A stretch of DNA of 64,000 bases. It comes from Vibrio sp. 99-8-1 (GTDB taxonomy: Bacteria > Pseudomonadota > Gammaproteobacteria > Enterobacterales > Vibrionaceae). The stretch covers positions 23,996 through 87,995 of the forward strand of contig NZ_VTXE01000019.1 in assembly GCF_013114595.1 (NCBI RefSeq). The letters run 5' to 3'. The translations under genes and the position numbers were made by a program. The notes below the pieces were generated by a model. It was not told the DNA's origin and did no database searches. It saw only the letters and a list, made by a program, of their open reading frames with translations. This document shows positions 1 to 9,723 of the stretch, piece after piece. Within the stretch, counting starts at the first letter, position 1. Every line of letters starts with the position of its first letter.

Positions 1-116
1 GGGAACTCTGGCAAGAATGCAAAGTAGCGACTCGATATAGCCATGGCGACCAAAGCATTAATAAGGATAAGCCACCCATGAGAGTGTAACTTCTGTTTAA
101 ACGAAAGCTTGTTCAA
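1..116 (-). CDS. Partial membrane protein, N-terminus only (possibly YejM/DUF3413-like)
   Basis: Only the first 38 codons are in the window and the gene runs off the left edge. A TTG start at 114-116 is preceded by a GGAG Shine-Dalgarno at 123-126, six bases away. The peptide has a basic start (NKLSFKQKLHSHGW) and then a hydrophobic stretch (LILINALVAMAI) followed by SSRYFAFLPEF, i.e. a cytoplasmic tail and a first membrane helix. The pattern of a GW followed by a helix and a SRY motif resembles the start of YejM/DUF3413 sulfatase-fold membrane proteins, but 38 residues are not enough to assign the family. It lies 66 bp downstream of kdkA on the same strand and may be its operon partner. Confidence 0.45.
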   Translation of the reverse strand, partial: MNKLSFKQKLHSHGWLILINALVAMAISSRYFAFLPEF

Positions 117-182
117 TGTTTTCTCCACGAAACCTGATCAATAAAAAATCATACGACACAAAAAGATCAATCCAAAAATAAG

Positions 183-890
183 TTACTCTTCAGAGTGGTA
201 ACCTATCAACAGTTGCTCAAAATCACTCTCTTGCCAGCAAATATCTCTTTTATTTTTTTCTTTATAGAATGACCGCTTTAATCGACTAAGGTTCGATTCT
301 TTCCAAGAATCCCCCTCCTTAACACCACATTTATCAAAATCAATCAACCAAACGACACTATTGTTATCCACCAGAATATTATGAATATTGAGATCAGTGT
401 GATTAACCTGCAGATCATGCATTTTTCTGATCTCCTTTCCTATTGATTGGTACAGTATGTTAGATAAAGGCTCTCTCTCCAATATCGAGACTAAATCATC
501 CGTATTGGGGATTTTTTCACTTAACAGATCCGCTTGATAACAAAATGTCCGTTTTACTACTCTAGCAGCAATAGGCTTAGGGACATTAGCCCCACCATCA
601 GCAAGCTTAGCCAACAATTGGAACTCTCGATACGCTCGGCTATTCTTCCAGCCAAAGAACAGATAATGGTCACTCACAATCTTGCCAAACAAGCCACCAC
701 GTCGATAATGACGAAGCGCTGCTTGAATGCCAGCTAGCTGAATAAACCAAGTGGTCCCTCGCCCCTGTGCTGCACCAATAACACGGTCTTGATGATGCCA
801 ATAATCAATATCAAAACTCTGCTCAACAGCCGAAGCTAATAACTTATCATCATACCAAATACGTAATTTGGGCTGCTTAATTTCGTTCAT
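183..890 (-). CDS. kdkA: 3-deoxy-D-manno-octulosonic acid (Kdo) kinase
   Basis: Predicted cytoplasmic kinase that phosphorylates the Kdo residue of Kdo-lipid IVA using ATP, as in Haemophilus and Vibrio, which carry a single phosphorylated Kdo in the inner core. The protein is about 235 residues, the family's usual length. The catalytic loop HTDLNIHNILVD (about residues 164-175) and the metal-binding IDFDKCG (about 183-189) are the kinase-fold signatures, and WFIQ...LRHYRRGGLFGK near residues 48-70 is typical of KdkA. The longest frame begins at TTG 896, but the ATG at 890 is the more natural start; the SD is weak either way. It lies among LPS-core glycosyltransferases, which fits the role. 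I am confident of the family; the exact start is uncertain. Confidence 0.9.
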   Translation of the reverse strand: MNEIKQPKLRIWYDDKLLASAVEQSFDIDYWHHQDRVIGAAQGRGTTWFIQLAGIQAALRHYRRGGLFGKIVSDHYLFFGWKNSRAYREFQLLAKLADGGANVPKPIAARVVKRTFCYQADLLSEKIPNTDDLVSILEREPLSNILYQSIGKEIRKMHDLQVNHTDLNIHNILVDNNSVVWLIDFDKCGVKEGDSWKESNLSRLKRSFYKEKNKRDICWQESDFEQLLIGYHSEE

Positions 891-1108
891 TATCAAACCA
901 GTATATTTATCTATTCTATTGGCAGTTCATCTATAATGGACGCCTGCCAGTTGAGAAGCTTCATTCTACAGTTATCACTCACATTCTCAAATATGCCATC
1001 TTTATTGAATAGTACGTTGCTATTTCCCATTGGTATTAACCCGTCAATATCTTGAAGTTGCAACACTATCGCTGCATAATCCTTGAGACACCGAATCTGG
1101 AACTAATC

Positions 1109-2167
1109 ATGCCCCTTTTCAATTCAGCACCTAAATCTGTCTGTTTTCTCCGCTTGTCAGCAATTGGAGACGTATGCCATGCCATCGCCGCAGTCCAAGC
1201 TTTGCAAAAACATTGGCCTGAAACTAAAGTAACCTGGATCATAGGCAAAGTAGAGGCGCAATTAGTTCAAGGATTAGAAGGTGTCGAGCTAATCATATTC
1301 GACAAGAAAGCTGGCTGGACTGGTATCCAATCCGTTTGGAAGGCACTAAAAGGACAACGCTTCGATGCCCTTGTTCATATGCAGCTAGCATTGAGAGCCA
1401 GTATTGTTACCCTTGGCATTCGCGCAAACTACAAAGTAGGTTTTAATCGAGAACGCGCTAAAGAAGGTCAATGGTTATTTACCAATCGAAAAATACCTGA
1501 TACCCACTCTCAACATGTCTTGGACAGCTTCTTCTCCTTCATTCACTATTTAGGAGTACCTCGCAGCCAACCCGAGTGGCAGTTGCCTATTGATCAAGAG
1601 CATCTTCTCTTCGCTAAACAGGTACTACAAGGTAAGCCGTCCGTCGTTATCAGCCCGGCAGCAAGCAAAGATGAACGCAACTGGCAAGTTGAAAAATACG
1701 CCCAGTTTGCCGACTGGGTAACGAGTAAAGGTTATCAAGTCGTGCTATGCGGATCGCCATCAGAGCGCGAACTGGCACTTTCACAACGTATTCAAACACT
1801 CATGAACTCCACAGCGCTGGATCTAGTAGGAAAAACATCCTTAAAACAACTTACTGCAATATTAAGATATGCTGATGTTGTACTTGCACCAGACTCAGGC
1901 CCGGCACATATCGCGACTACCCAACATACTCTCGTAATCGGTTTATATGGGCATAGTAACCCTAAACGAACTGGCCCTTATAACAGTCAAAAATATGTTG
2001 TCAGTGTCTATGAACAATTTGCACAACAGCAATACAATAAGCCGCTCGAAGATCTCTCTTGGAGCTCTAGAGTAAAAGGCAGCCACATAATGGATGCCAT
2101 CTCTCTAGAAGACGTTCAACAACGCTTTAACACCATCGAAAAAACCGAGGATAACCATGCCAAATAG
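1109..2167 (+). CDS. Glycosyltransferase family 9, heptosyltransferase-like (LPS core)
   Basis: Likely transfers heptose from ADP-heptose to the LPS inner core at the cytoplasmic face of the inner membrane. Near the N-terminus it has [13 protein letters not shown], the GT-B family-9 start (RxSAIGD), and near residues 275-285 it has [10 protein letters not shown], the nucleotide-sugar signature of heptosyltransferases. The open frame extends upstream to 1052, but that extension has no family resemblance, so the ATG at 1109 was chosen (about 352 residues). It overlaps the following WaaE-like gene by 11 bases, so the two are co-transcribed and probably translationally coupled. Which heptose position it uses (WaaC, WaaF or WaaQ type) cannot be told from the sequence alone. 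Confidence 0.85.
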   Translation: MPLFNSAPKSVCFLRLSAIGDVCHAIAAVQALQKHWPETKVTWIIGKVEAQLVQGLEGVELIIFDKKAGWTGIQSVWKALKGQRFDALVHMQLALRASIVTLGIRANYKVGFNRERAKEGQWLFTNRKIPDTHSQHVLDSFFSFIHYLGVPRSQPEWQLPIDQEHLLFAKQVLQGKPSVVISPAASKDERNWQVEKYAQFADWVTSKGYQVVLCGSPSERELALSQRIQTLMNSTALDLVGKTSLKQLTAILRYADVVLAPDSGPAHIATTQHTLVIGLYGHSNPKRTGPYNSQKYVVSVYEQFAQQQYNKPLEDLSWSSRVKGSHIMDAISLEDVQQRFNTIEKTEDNHAK

Positions 2168-2951
2168 CAGCGATAAAAAAATCACCGTCGCGGTGGCTTT
2201 AATTGTAAAGAATGAAGCTGATAACCTCGCCGGCTGCTTAGATACCGTTTCTAACTGGGCTGATGAAATTGTTATTCTTGATTCAGGAAGCACTGACAAT
2301 ACTGAGCAAATTGCCCGCAACTATACCGACAAATTTTTCACTAACCTAAATTGGCCGGGATTTGGTCCTCAGCGGCAGTTAGCCCAGCAATACGTAAAGT
2401 CCGACTACGTGCTCTGGTTAGATGCAGATGAACGAATTACCCCAGAACTACAAGCAAGCATTGAATCTGCAGTGACTCAAAACCAGCCAAATACCGTCTA
2501 CAGAATGAATCGACTCAGCTGGGTATTTGGACGCTATATTAAACATTGTGGTTGGTATCCAGATAGAGTTGTACGCCTATATCCTACCCAACTGACCCAA
2601 TACGATGATGCCCTTGTTCATGAAAAAGTGCAGGTAAACAGTAGTATGCAAGTCAAAGAGCTCAATGGGGATGCCATACATTATACTTATAATGATCTGC
2701 ACCACTATCTTGTGAAGTCAGCAGGGTATGCCAAGGCATGGGCAGATCAACGAGAAAGAAGTGGTAAAAAAAGCAGTCTTTTTACGGGTATCACTCATGC
2801 ATTAAGTTGTTTTGTGAAAATGTATTTCATCAAGGCAGGTTTCTTAGATGGAAAACAAGGTTTGTTGCTTTCCATCCTCTCTGCGCACTCCACTTTTGTG
2901 AAATACGCTGATTTATGGATTAGGACAAATACTGACAAGCCCAAGGATTAA
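2157..2951 (+). CDS. waaE: Family-2 glycosyltransferase, WaaE/KdtX-like (LPS core)
   Basis: Predicted inverting GT-A glycosyltransferase adding a hexose (glucose in the characterised WaaE enzymes) to inner-core heptose I. The 264-residue product has the family-2 start [18 protein letters not shown], the DSGSTDNT nucleotide loop near residue 42, and the metal-binding LWLDADERI near residue 82. [12 protein letters not shown] near residue 133 is typical of the WaaE/KdtX subgroup. It begins inside the end of the upstream heptosyltransferase-like gene, and its last 32 bases overlap the tail of the convergent family-9 gene. In enterobacteria and vibrios a waaE/kdtX gene commonly sits near coaD, as here. 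The family is secure; the sugar and acceptor are inferred. Confidence 0.85.
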   Translation: MPNSSDKKITVAVALIVKNEADNLAGCLDTVSNWADEIVILDSGSTDNTEQIARNYTDKFFTNLNWPGFGPQRQLAQQYVKSDYVLWLDADERITPELQASIESAVTQNQPNTVYRMNRLSWVFGRYIKHCGWYPDRVVRLYPTQLTQYDDALVHEKVQVNSSMQVKELNGDAIHYTYNDLHHYLVKSAGYAKAWADQRERSGKKSSLFTGITHALSCFVKMYFIKAGFLDGKQGLLLSILSAHSTFVKYADLWIRTNTDKPKD

Positions 2952-3954
2952 GATCCGTTAACACCTGTTCTATATCGATACTGGTCATATTGCTCTGCTC
3001 TTCTTGGTTTTTACCACCTTGGGGAGTAAAGGCAATATGACGTTCAGCTGAATTTATCGGCATCCAACGCAAAGGTGTTGAAGACCGTTTTGCTGGGAAA
3101 AAGCCGACAGTAGGCACATCCAGTGCGGCAGAAATATGAAGAGGCCCAGTAGAACCCGCAATAAACAAACTGGCGCAAGCTAAAGAGCAGGAAAAATCCA
3201 CTAAACCATCATTTTTATCATACACAACACAGTGATCACCTTGTGCTGAGATCAGAGATAGAAGTTTTCTCGCATTTTCCTCTTCACCTGGCCCTGCAGT
3301 TAACACCGTCTCAAACTCGCCATCTAAGCCACTTATCAATGCCTGATATTGCTCATTAGCAAGGGCATTTGAAGAGCCTCCCGTACCAGAGTGAACAAAT
3401 ACCCAAGGTAGATTCGAGTCAATCCCTAACTGCTTAGCTAACTTTGTTTTCTGTGCCGCCAACGCATCTTCATCAAACTGGAAATATGGCGCACTCGGCT
3501 CAATAATTGCTACATTGTTATCCGACAAAAAGACTCGAATTAAGTCCATATTATATTGATATTCAGGTTTTGCGGACTGAGAACGTCTTTGCTTAACTCG
3601 ATGGTTATAGAAAATTTGCGCAAATTTGGTAGCCGGAGCTAAACGGTAAGGAATACCCGCTCGCCATACAAGCATTGCATTATACGTAGTAGAAAATAGA
3701 TTAATTGCAGCGTCAAAATGACACTTTTTTATTGTTTGAAGCAGTGCATTATAATCAGACTTATCGGCGGATTTAGTTGGATCAATAATCACATCATCAA
3801 TCCATGGGCACTGCCTTGCAAGTTCAGCGGTATAACGAGGAACTAAAGCTGTAATATGACTCTCTGGCATCGACTCTTTTAACATGGCGAAGCTTGGCCA
3901 GGCCAACATAAAGTCGCCAATTTTATCATTACGAACTACCAGTATTTTTTGCAT
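2920..3954 (-). CDS. Glycosyltransferase family 9, second heptosyltransferase-like protein
   Basis: A second GT-B family-9 protein (344 residues from the chosen start), presumably acting on the LPS core. It opens with [20 protein letters not shown], the classic RNDKIGD start, and has [21 protein letters not shown] near residue 275, the ADP-heptose pocket. The frame is open to a TTG at 3966, but the ATG at 3954 gives the family-typical MQKILVVR start. It is transcribed toward waaE, overlapping it tail-to-tail by 32 bases, and away from coaD. Substrate and position in the core are unknown; it differs clearly from the first family-9 protein, so the two are not a recent duplication. Confidence 0.82.
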   Translation of the reverse strand: MQKILVVRNDKIGDFMLAWPSFAMLKESMPESHITALVPRYTAELARQCPWIDDVIIDPTKSADKSDYNALLQTIKKCHFDAAINLFSTTYNAMLVWRAGIPYRLAPATKFAQIFYNHRVKQRRSQSAKPEYQYNMDLIRVFLSDNNVAIIEPSAPYFQFDEDALAAQKTKLAKQLGIDSNLPWVFVHSGTGGSSNALANEQYQALISGLDGEFETVLTAGPGEEENARKLLSLISAQGDHCVVYDKNDGLVDFSCSLACASLFIAGSTGPLHISAALDVPTVGFFPAKRSSTPLRWMPINSAERHIAFTPQGGKNQEEQSNMTSIDIEQVLTDLNPWACQYLS

Positions 3955-4122
3955 ATATAGCACCAAGTTTACAAACTAATCAGAGAAGTATCGTTACCGA
4001 TATCATTTATATTCAACATAGACCCGTATAGTACCTGTATAGAGCCTCAAAATTAAATAGTTAATTTTATGCGCATTTGTTAGCATGATCGTTATGCACT
4101 TCTAAGTACAAGAAACGATAAA

Positions 4123-4647
4123 ATGACACATAAGCACACATCTAAAGTGATCTACCCTGGTACATTTGATCCTATTACTAATGGGCATTTAGACCTGATT
4201 TTAAGAGCTGCAAAAATGTTTGATCATGTGGTCATAGGCGTTGCTGCCAGCCCGAGCAAAAAAACCATGTTCACCTTAGAAGAGCGAGTAGAACTAATAG
4301 AAACCGCGATCAGCAGCCACAACAATATATCCGTTGTCGGTTTCTCAGGGCTGTTGGTTGATTTTGCCGAAAGAGAACAAGCCAACTTACTCATTCGTGG
4401 TCTTCGAACCACAATCGATTTTGAGTATGAGTTTGGTCTAACAAATATGTATCGAAAACTTCTGCCAACTTTAGAGAGCGTATTTCTTACTCCTTCAGAA
4501 GAATACGCCTTCTTATCGTCAACCATCGTTAGAGAAGTCGCCATTCACGGTGGCGACATTAAGCAATTTGTTCCAGAAAATGTCGCGCTAGCCATTAGCA
4601 ACAAGACCGCCAAAAACTCTTCCATCACAAAGACAGAAGAGTCGTAA
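4123..4647 (+). CDS. coaD: Phosphopantetheine adenylyltransferase
   Basis: Catalyses the penultimate step of coenzyme A synthesis, joining 4'-phosphopantetheine and ATP to make dephospho-CoA. The 174-residue protein has the nucleotidyltransferase signature [15 protein letters not shown] (TxGH motif near residues 19-22), the [14 protein letters not shown] substrate loop near residue 89 and the FLSSTIVRE motif near residue 126, all diagnostic for bacterial CoaD. The length is slightly longer than the usual 159-165 because of the extended termini. It stands alone rightward; its TAA stop ends at 4647 and the stop of the convergent sulfatase gene begins at the very next base. Confidence 0.96.
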   Translation: MTHKHTSKVIYPGTFDPITNGHLDLILRAAKMFDHVVIGVAASPSKKTMFTLEERVELIETAISSHNNISVVGFSGLLVDFAEREQANLLIRGLRTTIDFEYEFGLTNMYRKLLPTLESVFLTPSEEYAFLSSTIVREVAIHGGDIKQFVPENVALAISNKTAKNSSITKTEES

Positions 4648-6624
4648 TTACTGAGCGACCTGCCAACGCAGATAGTAGTCTTGAAGCTTGCGGTACTCTT
4701 TGCCTTGTTGTGGGTTTGGATTATCAACCGCACTCTCTTCACTGTGCCACTGATCATCAGCCCATGGGTAGAGTTTTTCTGGCTGATATACATCATAGCT
4801 ACCCTGCTCATTAATAACCCTTTGCGCGTTATAACCAAAGCTTTCTATCGATTGTGTAGAAAGCAGGTTGTTACCGCCTAAAGAGATATAACTGGCATCA
4901 GACAGACTGAAATTATACAAGGTCGGGAAAATATCCCGATGAGAACCAATACGCTGGCTATCATATTGAAATGGTACATTCTGTAAGATTTTCTGCGGCA
5001 CATACAGATAGAAAGGAACAGCGTAATTAATGGCAAACTCATTGGCCAAGGTACCATCCAAGTAACGCATTCTATGATCACCCGTCCCTGCGATTAAGGT
5101 GTTATTGGCTAAGGGTGAACCTTTAATATTCGTTATAAACTGTCCAAAAGCGTCATTTGCATATTGGTAAGCACTCAAAAGAGCAGTTCCATGCTCCTTT
5201 AAAGGTCCTAATAACTGATTGAGTCGTTCACTTACCTCAACCGGCTTAACCTGATAACTCTCTGGCGCCTTAAACGGTGAATGGTTGGTCACAGTAAGAA
5301 TATAGATCAATAACGGCTTATCACTGCTGTTTAATATTTTTTCGGCATATTTAAAAGCGTACTCATCAGGCACTCCCCATGTATCTGCGTATTTTTTGGC
5401 TTCAGGGAAGGTTCTAATAAGAGTATTTTCATCAACGATTTTATCAAACCCCTGCAAGGGCAGGTAATTGGCTAAATTACGCCACATCGCATTTCCTGGC
5501 GTAATATACACAACCTCATACCCTGCCCGCTTATAAGGCATTACTGCAGAGCCAGGCATAACCACTTTTTGCACACTAGAGTGACTAATGGAAGGGTTAC
5601 TACTATGAAATAGCATCATCATCATGCTATCAATGGTTGCGGAGGTACTTGCTAAGAAACGCTTAAAGACAAAATCATCTTCAAACGGCTGACGAAGCGA
5701 AGCCAGTAGATCATTCTTTTCCGCGTCATCCTCTAGCAAAACATTACTGCCAAACCCTTCCATTAAGGTCATGACTATATGAGGTTTATTATTCTCAAGA
5801 TATTCATTTGTCGGCGTGTGGTATTCAGGGGTTGGTTGCCCTAACACTTTGTTCATTTGAGTCGTCAGTAACTCTGCACCAATCGGTTCAAACTTGGTTT
5901 GTTCCTTATAGTCGCCTCTCGCCCAATCTAGAGCCATAAATGCATTGGGAGTCGCCTTATTTAGTACATCATAATCAGAGACATTAGCGTGATAACGTTT
6001 AAGGGGTAAGGTCGAAAAGCTACCACGGGCCAGTCCGACATAGACTAAAATTGCCACAAAAACGGCAATGGAAACCATTGACCAGTGCCATGACTTCGTC
6101 GCTAAAAAGCGCTTGCTGGCGATAACCTTGTGAAGAAGTTTTGATGCAGCCACAGTAATAGTTACAGTGAAAAGTAGCGCAAATACAATGGGGTAATCAC
6201 TCCATGCACTTTCTAATACGGCTTTGGTATCATCATCAAACAGTCCAAAAACAAACACATCAAAATAGTTACCAAAAGTAATATAGTAGTAATAATTCCC
6301 GATGCTAAATGCTGTTAACAGAAAGAAAATAATACTGGCATAAGGAAGTAGACATTTCTTAACAAAATTAAATAGCGCAGGAAATGCGGCTACAACGATG
6401 GCCAATAAATAAAGGGGCGCGAAAGCGATCGTTGCCACTTTTAAGTCATATCGCAAACCAACAAATAACGCTCGACATAGATCCCAGTATCGTTCACCAA
6501 GCATAGTGACATCAATTTGTTGAAACAAAAAAATCACTCGGCCAGTGGTCAAAATTACACTTGAAATAAGTAATGCCGTAAGGACCCAAACAGTGATCCT
6601 TAAAAAGTTATTCTGAAAATTCAT
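4648..6624 (-). CDS. LTA-synthase-family membrane sulfatase/phosphotransferase
   Basis: A 658-residue integral membrane protein with about five N-terminal membrane helices (roughly residues 8-35, 63-83, 93-112, 144-165 and 182-198) and a periplasmic alkaline-phosphatase/sulfatase-fold domain from about residue 280. Metal-site signatures are HIVMTLMEGFGSN near 282, the candidate threonine nucleophile in STSATIDSMM near 327-330, and GTGDHRMR near 520. Family members transfer phosphoglycerol or phosphoethanolamine from phospholipids onto envelope glycans. Gram-negative relatives include OpgB-type and uncharacterised proteins, so the substrate is unknown. It is separated from mutM by only 12 bases and the two may be co-transcribed. 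The gene is complete. Confidence 0.83.
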   Translation of the reverse strand: MNFQNNFLRITVWVLTALLISSVILTTGRVIFLFQQIDVTMLGERYWDLCRALFVGLRYDLKVATIAFAPLYLLAIVVAAFPALFNFVKKCLLPYASIIFFLLTAFSIGNYYYYITFGNYFDVFVFGLFDDDTKAVLESAWSDYPIVFALLFTVTITVAASKLLHKVIASKRFLATKSWHWSMVSIAVFVAILVYVGLARGSFSTLPLKRYHANVSDYDVLNKATPNAFMALDWARGDYKEQTKFEPIGAELLTTQMNKVLGQPTPEYHTPTNEYLENNKPHIVMTLMEGFGSNVLLEDDAEKNDLLASLRQPFEDDFVFKRFLASTSATIDSMMMMLFHSSNPSISHSSVQKVVMPGSAVMPYKRAGYEVVYITPGNAMWRNLANYLPLQGFDKIVDENTLIRTFPEAKKYADTWGVPDEYAFKYAEKILNSSDKPLLIYILTVTNHSPFKAPESYQVKPVEVSERLNQLLGPLKEHGTALLSAYQYANDAFGQFITNIKGSPLANNTLIAGTGDHRMRYLDGTLANEFAINYAVPFYLYVPQKILQNVPFQYDSQRIGSHRDIFPTLYNFSLSDASYISLGGNNLLSTQSIESFGYNAQRVINEQGSYDVYQPEKLYPWADDQWHSEESAVDNPNPQQGKEYRKLQDYYLRWQVAQ

Positions 6625-6636
6625 TGTTATCGCACT

Positions 6637-7452
6637 TTATTTTATTGGTTGGCAATCTGTACAAAAATAGCTGTTTCTTTGACCTATCTTAATTTGCTGA
6701 ATGTCATTCGCACATCTAGGACAAGCCTCCCCAGCTCGACCATAGACCTGTAATACTTGAGCAAAATAACCCGGTTTGCCATCCACCTGATTAAAGTCTT
6801 TTAGCGTCGTTCCACCCTGCTTTATTGCAGTAGTAAGCACTTGCTTTATTTCAAAAACCAACTTATCCCACTGGTTTATCGTTAATTTACCCGCTTGCGT
6901 TAATGGATGAATACTTGCAGAGAAAAGTGACTCACTTGCGTATATATTACCGACACCTACCACCACTTTGTTATCCATAATAAACTGTTTAATAGCAACT
7001 CTTTTGCCTTGCGCTCTATCTCTCATATAGTCACAACTAAACTGGTCACTTAATGGTTCTGGCCCCAAGCTACTTAATAGCTGGCTCTCTTCACCAGCGT
7101 CCTGCCACAACCAGCTGCCAAAACGTCTCGGATCATTATATCTAAGCCGTTTTCCATTGGTAAGCACCAGATCAACATGATCATGTTTACCCGCGACATG
7201 TTCACCATCTAATATCCGCAATGAGCCAGACATTCCTAAATGAACAATAATGGAACCAATGGGGGTAACCAGTAACAAATATTTTGCTCGACGTTTAATA
7301 GCAACGATTTTTTGTCCTGTTAGCAGTTGAAGTTCATCAGGAATGCGCCAACGTAACTGTGGTTGACGTACAATTATTTCTTCAATTGTTTGATCTTTTA
7401 TATGAGGTGTAATCCCCATTTTGCTCACTTCAACTTCAGGTAATTCTGGCAT
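6637..7452 (-). CDS. mutM: Formamidopyrimidine-DNA glycosylase (Fpg)
   Basis: Base-excision repair enzyme removing 8-oxoguanine and formamidopyrimidines with AP-lyase activity. The true start is the ATG at 7452, because the family requires MPELPEVEV, with Pro2 as catalytic nucleophile after methionine removal and Glu3 for catalysis; the longer frame to 7464 would bury it. The 271-residue protein has the void-filling and DNA-binding helices in the middle ([13 protein letters not shown]) and a C-terminal zinc finger CPRC...CTDC. It is in the usual gammaproteobacterial neighbourhood of coaD and rpmBG. No anomalies. Confidence 0.96.
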   Translation of the reverse strand: MPELPEVEVSKMGITPHIKDQTIEEIIVRQPQLRWRIPDELQLLTGQKIVAIKRRAKYLLLVTPIGSIIVHLGMSGSLRILDGEHVAGKHDHVDLVLTNGKRLRYNDPRRFGSWLWQDAGEESQLLSSLGPEPLSDQFSCDYMRDRAQGKRVAIKQFIMDNKVVVGVGNIYASESLFSASIHPLTQAGKLTINQWDKLVFEIKQVLTTAIKQGGTTLKDFNQVDGKPGYFAQVLQVYGRAGEACPRCANDIQQIKIGQRNSYFCTDCQPIK

Positions 7453-7499
7453 ACATCCACTCAAAGCTTGCCAATATTTGCAGTTTGGCTTGATTGCAT

Positions 7500-7970
7500 T
7501 TAATTAATAGGGAAAAGATAGCTTGGTTCAACAGAAACGGCTATCCAGTTTTGCTGCCAGTTTTTCATCAACCAAAACTTTGGCGTTTCATAATAAGTAA
7601 TTCGCTGAGGCTCTTCTTTTTCTAAGTACCACACTTCAATCGTATTCGCCTTAGATAACGTTGGTTTTAATTGACGATAGGTATCATCACTTACCGCTGT
7701 TCCTACTAAATTTTGCCAACGCTGTACCAACTCCAATTCAGGAATAGAAAGTGTCTCCGTTGCTTTCCAGCCACTCGCTTCCCGTAAAAGCGACCAACGA
7801 GAAAAATGAATCTGTTGAACAGTTTGATTCGGGTTTAGCAAATATGGGTACTCATTCTGCTCCGGTTCAAGGAGGTGATTCTTAATAATGGTTGGCATAT
7901 TAAGAATGATCATAAACATAATAACGCCCAACATCAGCACGTTATTCCAACCACGACGAGAAAGCTTCAT
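7500..7970 (-). CDS. Conserved hypothetical membrane-anchored protein
   Basis: A 156-residue protein with one N-terminal membrane helix (about residues 11-28, [19 protein letters not shown]) after a short basic segment, so an N-in anchor with a periplasmic domain of about 125 residues. The rest is a tryptophan-rich soluble domain with no catalytic motif that I recognise; aromatic residues cluster near the C-terminus ([14 protein letters not shown]). A good Shine-Dalgarno (AAGGAAA) precedes the ATG. It lies 47 bases upstream of mutM on the same strand. A gene at the equivalent place is found in vibrios as far as I recall. I assign no function. Confidence 0.75.
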   Translation of the reverse strand: MKLSRRGWNNVLMLGVIMFMIILNMPTIIKNHLLEPEQNEYPYLLNPNQTVQQIHFSRWSLLREASGWKATETLSIPELELVQRWQNLVGTAVSDDTYRQLKPTLSKANTIEVWYLEKEEPQRITYYETPKFWLMKNWQQNWIAVSVEPSYLFPIN

Positions 7971-8035
7971 TGCATTTCCTTATTTTACTCAATGAGTAAC
8001 CAGTATTACGAATACCAGTCATTATTGCCAAGTCA

Positions 8036-8142
8036 TATACTCAAGTGACCTCAAGATGCAGGATTCAGAGCTACATCAACAGGGTCAGTTCAAGAAAGAT
8101 AATCGAAGGAATGGCATCCCCTTTCAAGGTTACTTGAGTATA
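8036..8142. repeat. Palindromic intergenic repeat, 107 bp, MITE-like
   Basis: The ends are TATACTCAAGTGACC at 8036-8050 and GGTTACTTGAGTATA at 8128-8142, which are inverted copies matching at 14 of 15 positions; partial complementarity continues inward. No protein is convincingly encoded. It lies between the small membrane-protein gene and the rpmG terminator. Small non-coding elements with terminal inverted repeats are common in Vibrio intergenic regions, and this looks like one, but only one copy is in the window, so the repeat status is an inference from its structure. It does not match the ERIC consensus I remember. Confidence 0.55.
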
Positions 8143-8166
8143 GAATATATCAAAAATTGCAGACAT

Positions 8167-8197
8167 AAAAAAACCCAGCTACAAGAGCTGGGCTTTT
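8167..8197 (-). terminator. Rho-independent terminator of rpmBG
   Basis: On the minus strand the stem CCCAGCT (8186-8192) and AGCTGGG (8174-8180) closes a 5-base loop and is followed by seven U residues (8167-8173). It begins 17 bases after the rpmG stop, the expected place for the operon terminator. Confidence 0.9.
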
Positions 8198-8213
8198 TGA
8201 AACTAGTAATCAA

Positions 8214-8381
8214 TTACTTGATTTTTGCTTCTTTGTACATAACGTGCTTACGAACAACTGGATCAAATTTCTTGATCTCAAATTTTCCTGGCATGTTACG
8301 CTTGTTTTTATCAGTAGTGTAGAAGTGACCAGTACCTGCTGAAGAAACAAGTTTGATCTTCTCACGAATGCCTTTAGCCAT
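8214..8381 (-). CDS. rpmG: 50S ribosomal protein L33
   Basis: A 55-residue ribosomal protein of the large subunit near the E site. Translation from the ATG at 8381 gives [20 protein letters not shown], then [20 protein letters not shown] and [15 protein letters not shown], which is essentially the enterobacterial L33. It is the non-zinc form, because the paired CxxC motifs of zinc-binding L33 are absent. It follows rpmB by 13 bases and shares its promoter and terminator. An 88-codon rightward frame overlapping it at 8056-8322 is a shadow. Confidence 0.97.
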   Translation of the reverse strand: MAKGIREKIKLVSSAGTGHFYTTDKNKRNMPGKFEIKKFDPVVRKHVMYKEAKIK

Positions 8382-8394
8382 TGCTTAATTCCTC

Positions 8395-8631
8395 TTAAAC
8401 GTTTTCGCCACGTGCACGGATATCAACAAGAACAGCATCAATGCCTTTCTTATCAATAATACGCATGCCTTTAGCAGTTAGACGTAGTTTAACAAAACGT
8501 TTTTCGCTCTCTACCCAGAAACGATGAGTTTGTAGGTTCGGCAGAAAACGACGCTTAGTAGCATTTCGTGCGTGTGAACGGTTATTACCCGTTACTGGAC
8601 GCTTACCAGTTACTTGGCATACTCGGGACAT
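8395..8631 (-). CDS. rpmB: 50S ribosomal protein L28
   Basis: A 78-residue large-subunit protein beginning [20 protein letters not shown] with the conserved [14 protein letters not shown] and [17 protein letters not shown] segments, the normal length for gammaproteobacterial L28. It has one cysteine rather than the four of zinc-binding forms. It is first in the rpmB-rpmG operon, transcribed from the promoter at 8755-8783. Confidence 0.97.
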   Translation of the reverse strand: MSRVCQVTGKRPVTGNNRSHARNATKRRFLPNLQTHRFWVESEKRFVKLRLTAKGMRIIDKKGIDAVLVDIRARGENV

Positions 8632-8754
8632 TAATGTCTCTCCAAAATCGTTTCAGCTCGATATCAACCTTGGTGGCCGAACCTCTCTATCTAATCATCA
8701 AGAAATGAGGTTAAAACCTATGGTAAATCCATACAAGGCTATCAAAGGTCGCGC

Positions 8755-8783
8755 ATTATACTAACTTGACGTACATTGCTCAA
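8755..8783 (-). promoter_or_regulatory. Sigma-70 promoter of rpmB-rpmG
   Basis: On the minus strand a perfect -10 box TATAAT (8755-8760) lies 17 bases downstream of a -35 box TTGAGC (8778-8783). The bases just after the -10 are GC-rich (GCGCGACC), the discriminator type usual for stringently controlled ribosomal promoters. The predicted transcript start is near 8748, giving a leader of about 115 bases before rpmB. Confidence 0.8.
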
Positions 8784-9048
8784 TACCCAGACAGATCCTT
8801 TTTGCAGGATTTAGTGATCTTTTTTACACAGAGCTGAATTTGTGTTCAAAAATAGTGCGCGGATCATAGCAGATTTAAGAGGGAGGGCAACTAGAAAAAA
8901 TAGGTTTTATCAAGGTTATATGTCACAACTGGCCGATTATAAACAAAAATAGGGTTAGGCTAATCATTTTTTACGCTATTTGTCAGCATGTTAGCTTTTA
9001 TTCTCTCTAATCTATATTTCAATAATACTACGCCTCAATGTCATTTTT
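8784..9048. other. Intergenic region between radC and the rpmB promoter
   Basis: No gene is seen in this AT-rich stretch. It contains the segment upstream of the rpmB promoter and the 3' flank of radC. A short hairpin, ATCCT/AGGAT near 8796-8811, has no following U-run on the minus strand and is not a convincing radC terminator. Confidence 0.5.
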
Positions 9049-9723
9049 TTATATCAAACCTTGCTCTGCAAATGACAAGACACTCTCTTCTGCGATGATA
9101 AAATGGTCTAACACTCTAATATCGACCAAAATCAACGCCTCTTTTATTCTAATCGTTACTCTAATATCTGACTGGCTAGGCTCTGATATGCCTGAAGGGT
9201 GATTGTGTGCCAAGATAACTGCCGCAGCATTATGAGCTAGAGCGCCTTTCACAACCTCTCTTGGATAGATGCTTGCAGCGTTGATTGTTCCTTCAAACAA
9301 TATCTCTTCCCCTATAACCTGATGTTGATTGTTAAGGTATAAGATTACAAAACTCTCACGCTCTCTATTTTTTAATACGCTAGTTAAATACTGTTTAGTA
9401 TAAAGAGAGCTATTTAACGTATCTCCCTTTTTAATGGTTTCCAATAGATAACGCTGAGCCATTTCTAGTACTGCCTGCATTTGGGTATATTTTGCCTCTC
9501 CCAACCCTTTGTGTGCACAAAAAGTCTCTTTCGTACTAGTAAACAGATTTTTTAATGAACCAAACTCTGCCAACAGATACTCAGCCAGCTCTATCGCATT
9601 TTTTCCCCTAATACCCGTACGAAGAAATATGGCCAGCAACTCAGCATCAGATAATGCTTTTACACCACGAGTTAGTAGTTTCTCTCGTGGCCGAGACTCC
9701 TTAGGTAATAATTTAATGCTCAT
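9049..9723 (-). CDS. radC: RadC family protein (JAB1/MPN domain)
   Basis: A 224-residue protein with an N-terminal helix-hairpin-helix-like part (about residues 1-100: [20 protein letters not shown]) and a C-terminal JAB/MPN metalloprotease-like domain carrying the zinc signature [15 protein letters not shown] near residue 174. Although long named a DNA-repair protein, its biochemical role is not established. A good SD (TAAGGAGAGGAC) precedes the ATG. It is divergent from coaBC, the standard arrangement in this lineage. No defects. Confidence 0.93.
   Translation of the reverse strand: MSIKLLPKESRPREKLLTRGVKALSDAELLAIFLRTGIRGKNAIELAEYLLAEFGSLKNLFTSTKETFCAHKGLGEAKYTQMQAVLEMAQRYLLETIKKGDTLNSSLYTKQYLTSVLKNRERESFVILYLNNQHQVIGEEILFEGTINAASIYPREVVKGALAHNAAAVILAHNHPSGISEPSQSDIRVTIRIKEALILVDIRVLDHFIIAEESVLSFAEQGLI

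Noticed and set aside
8036..8142. ERIC element
   Set aside because: Ends and core do not match the ERIC consensus as I know it.
8056..8322. 88-codon rightward frame across the repeat and rpmG
   Set aside because: It is antisense to rpmG and the terminator, has no SD and no resemblance to any family.
8796..8811. radC terminator hairpin
   Set aside because: Stem of five pairs only and no U-run on the minus strand.
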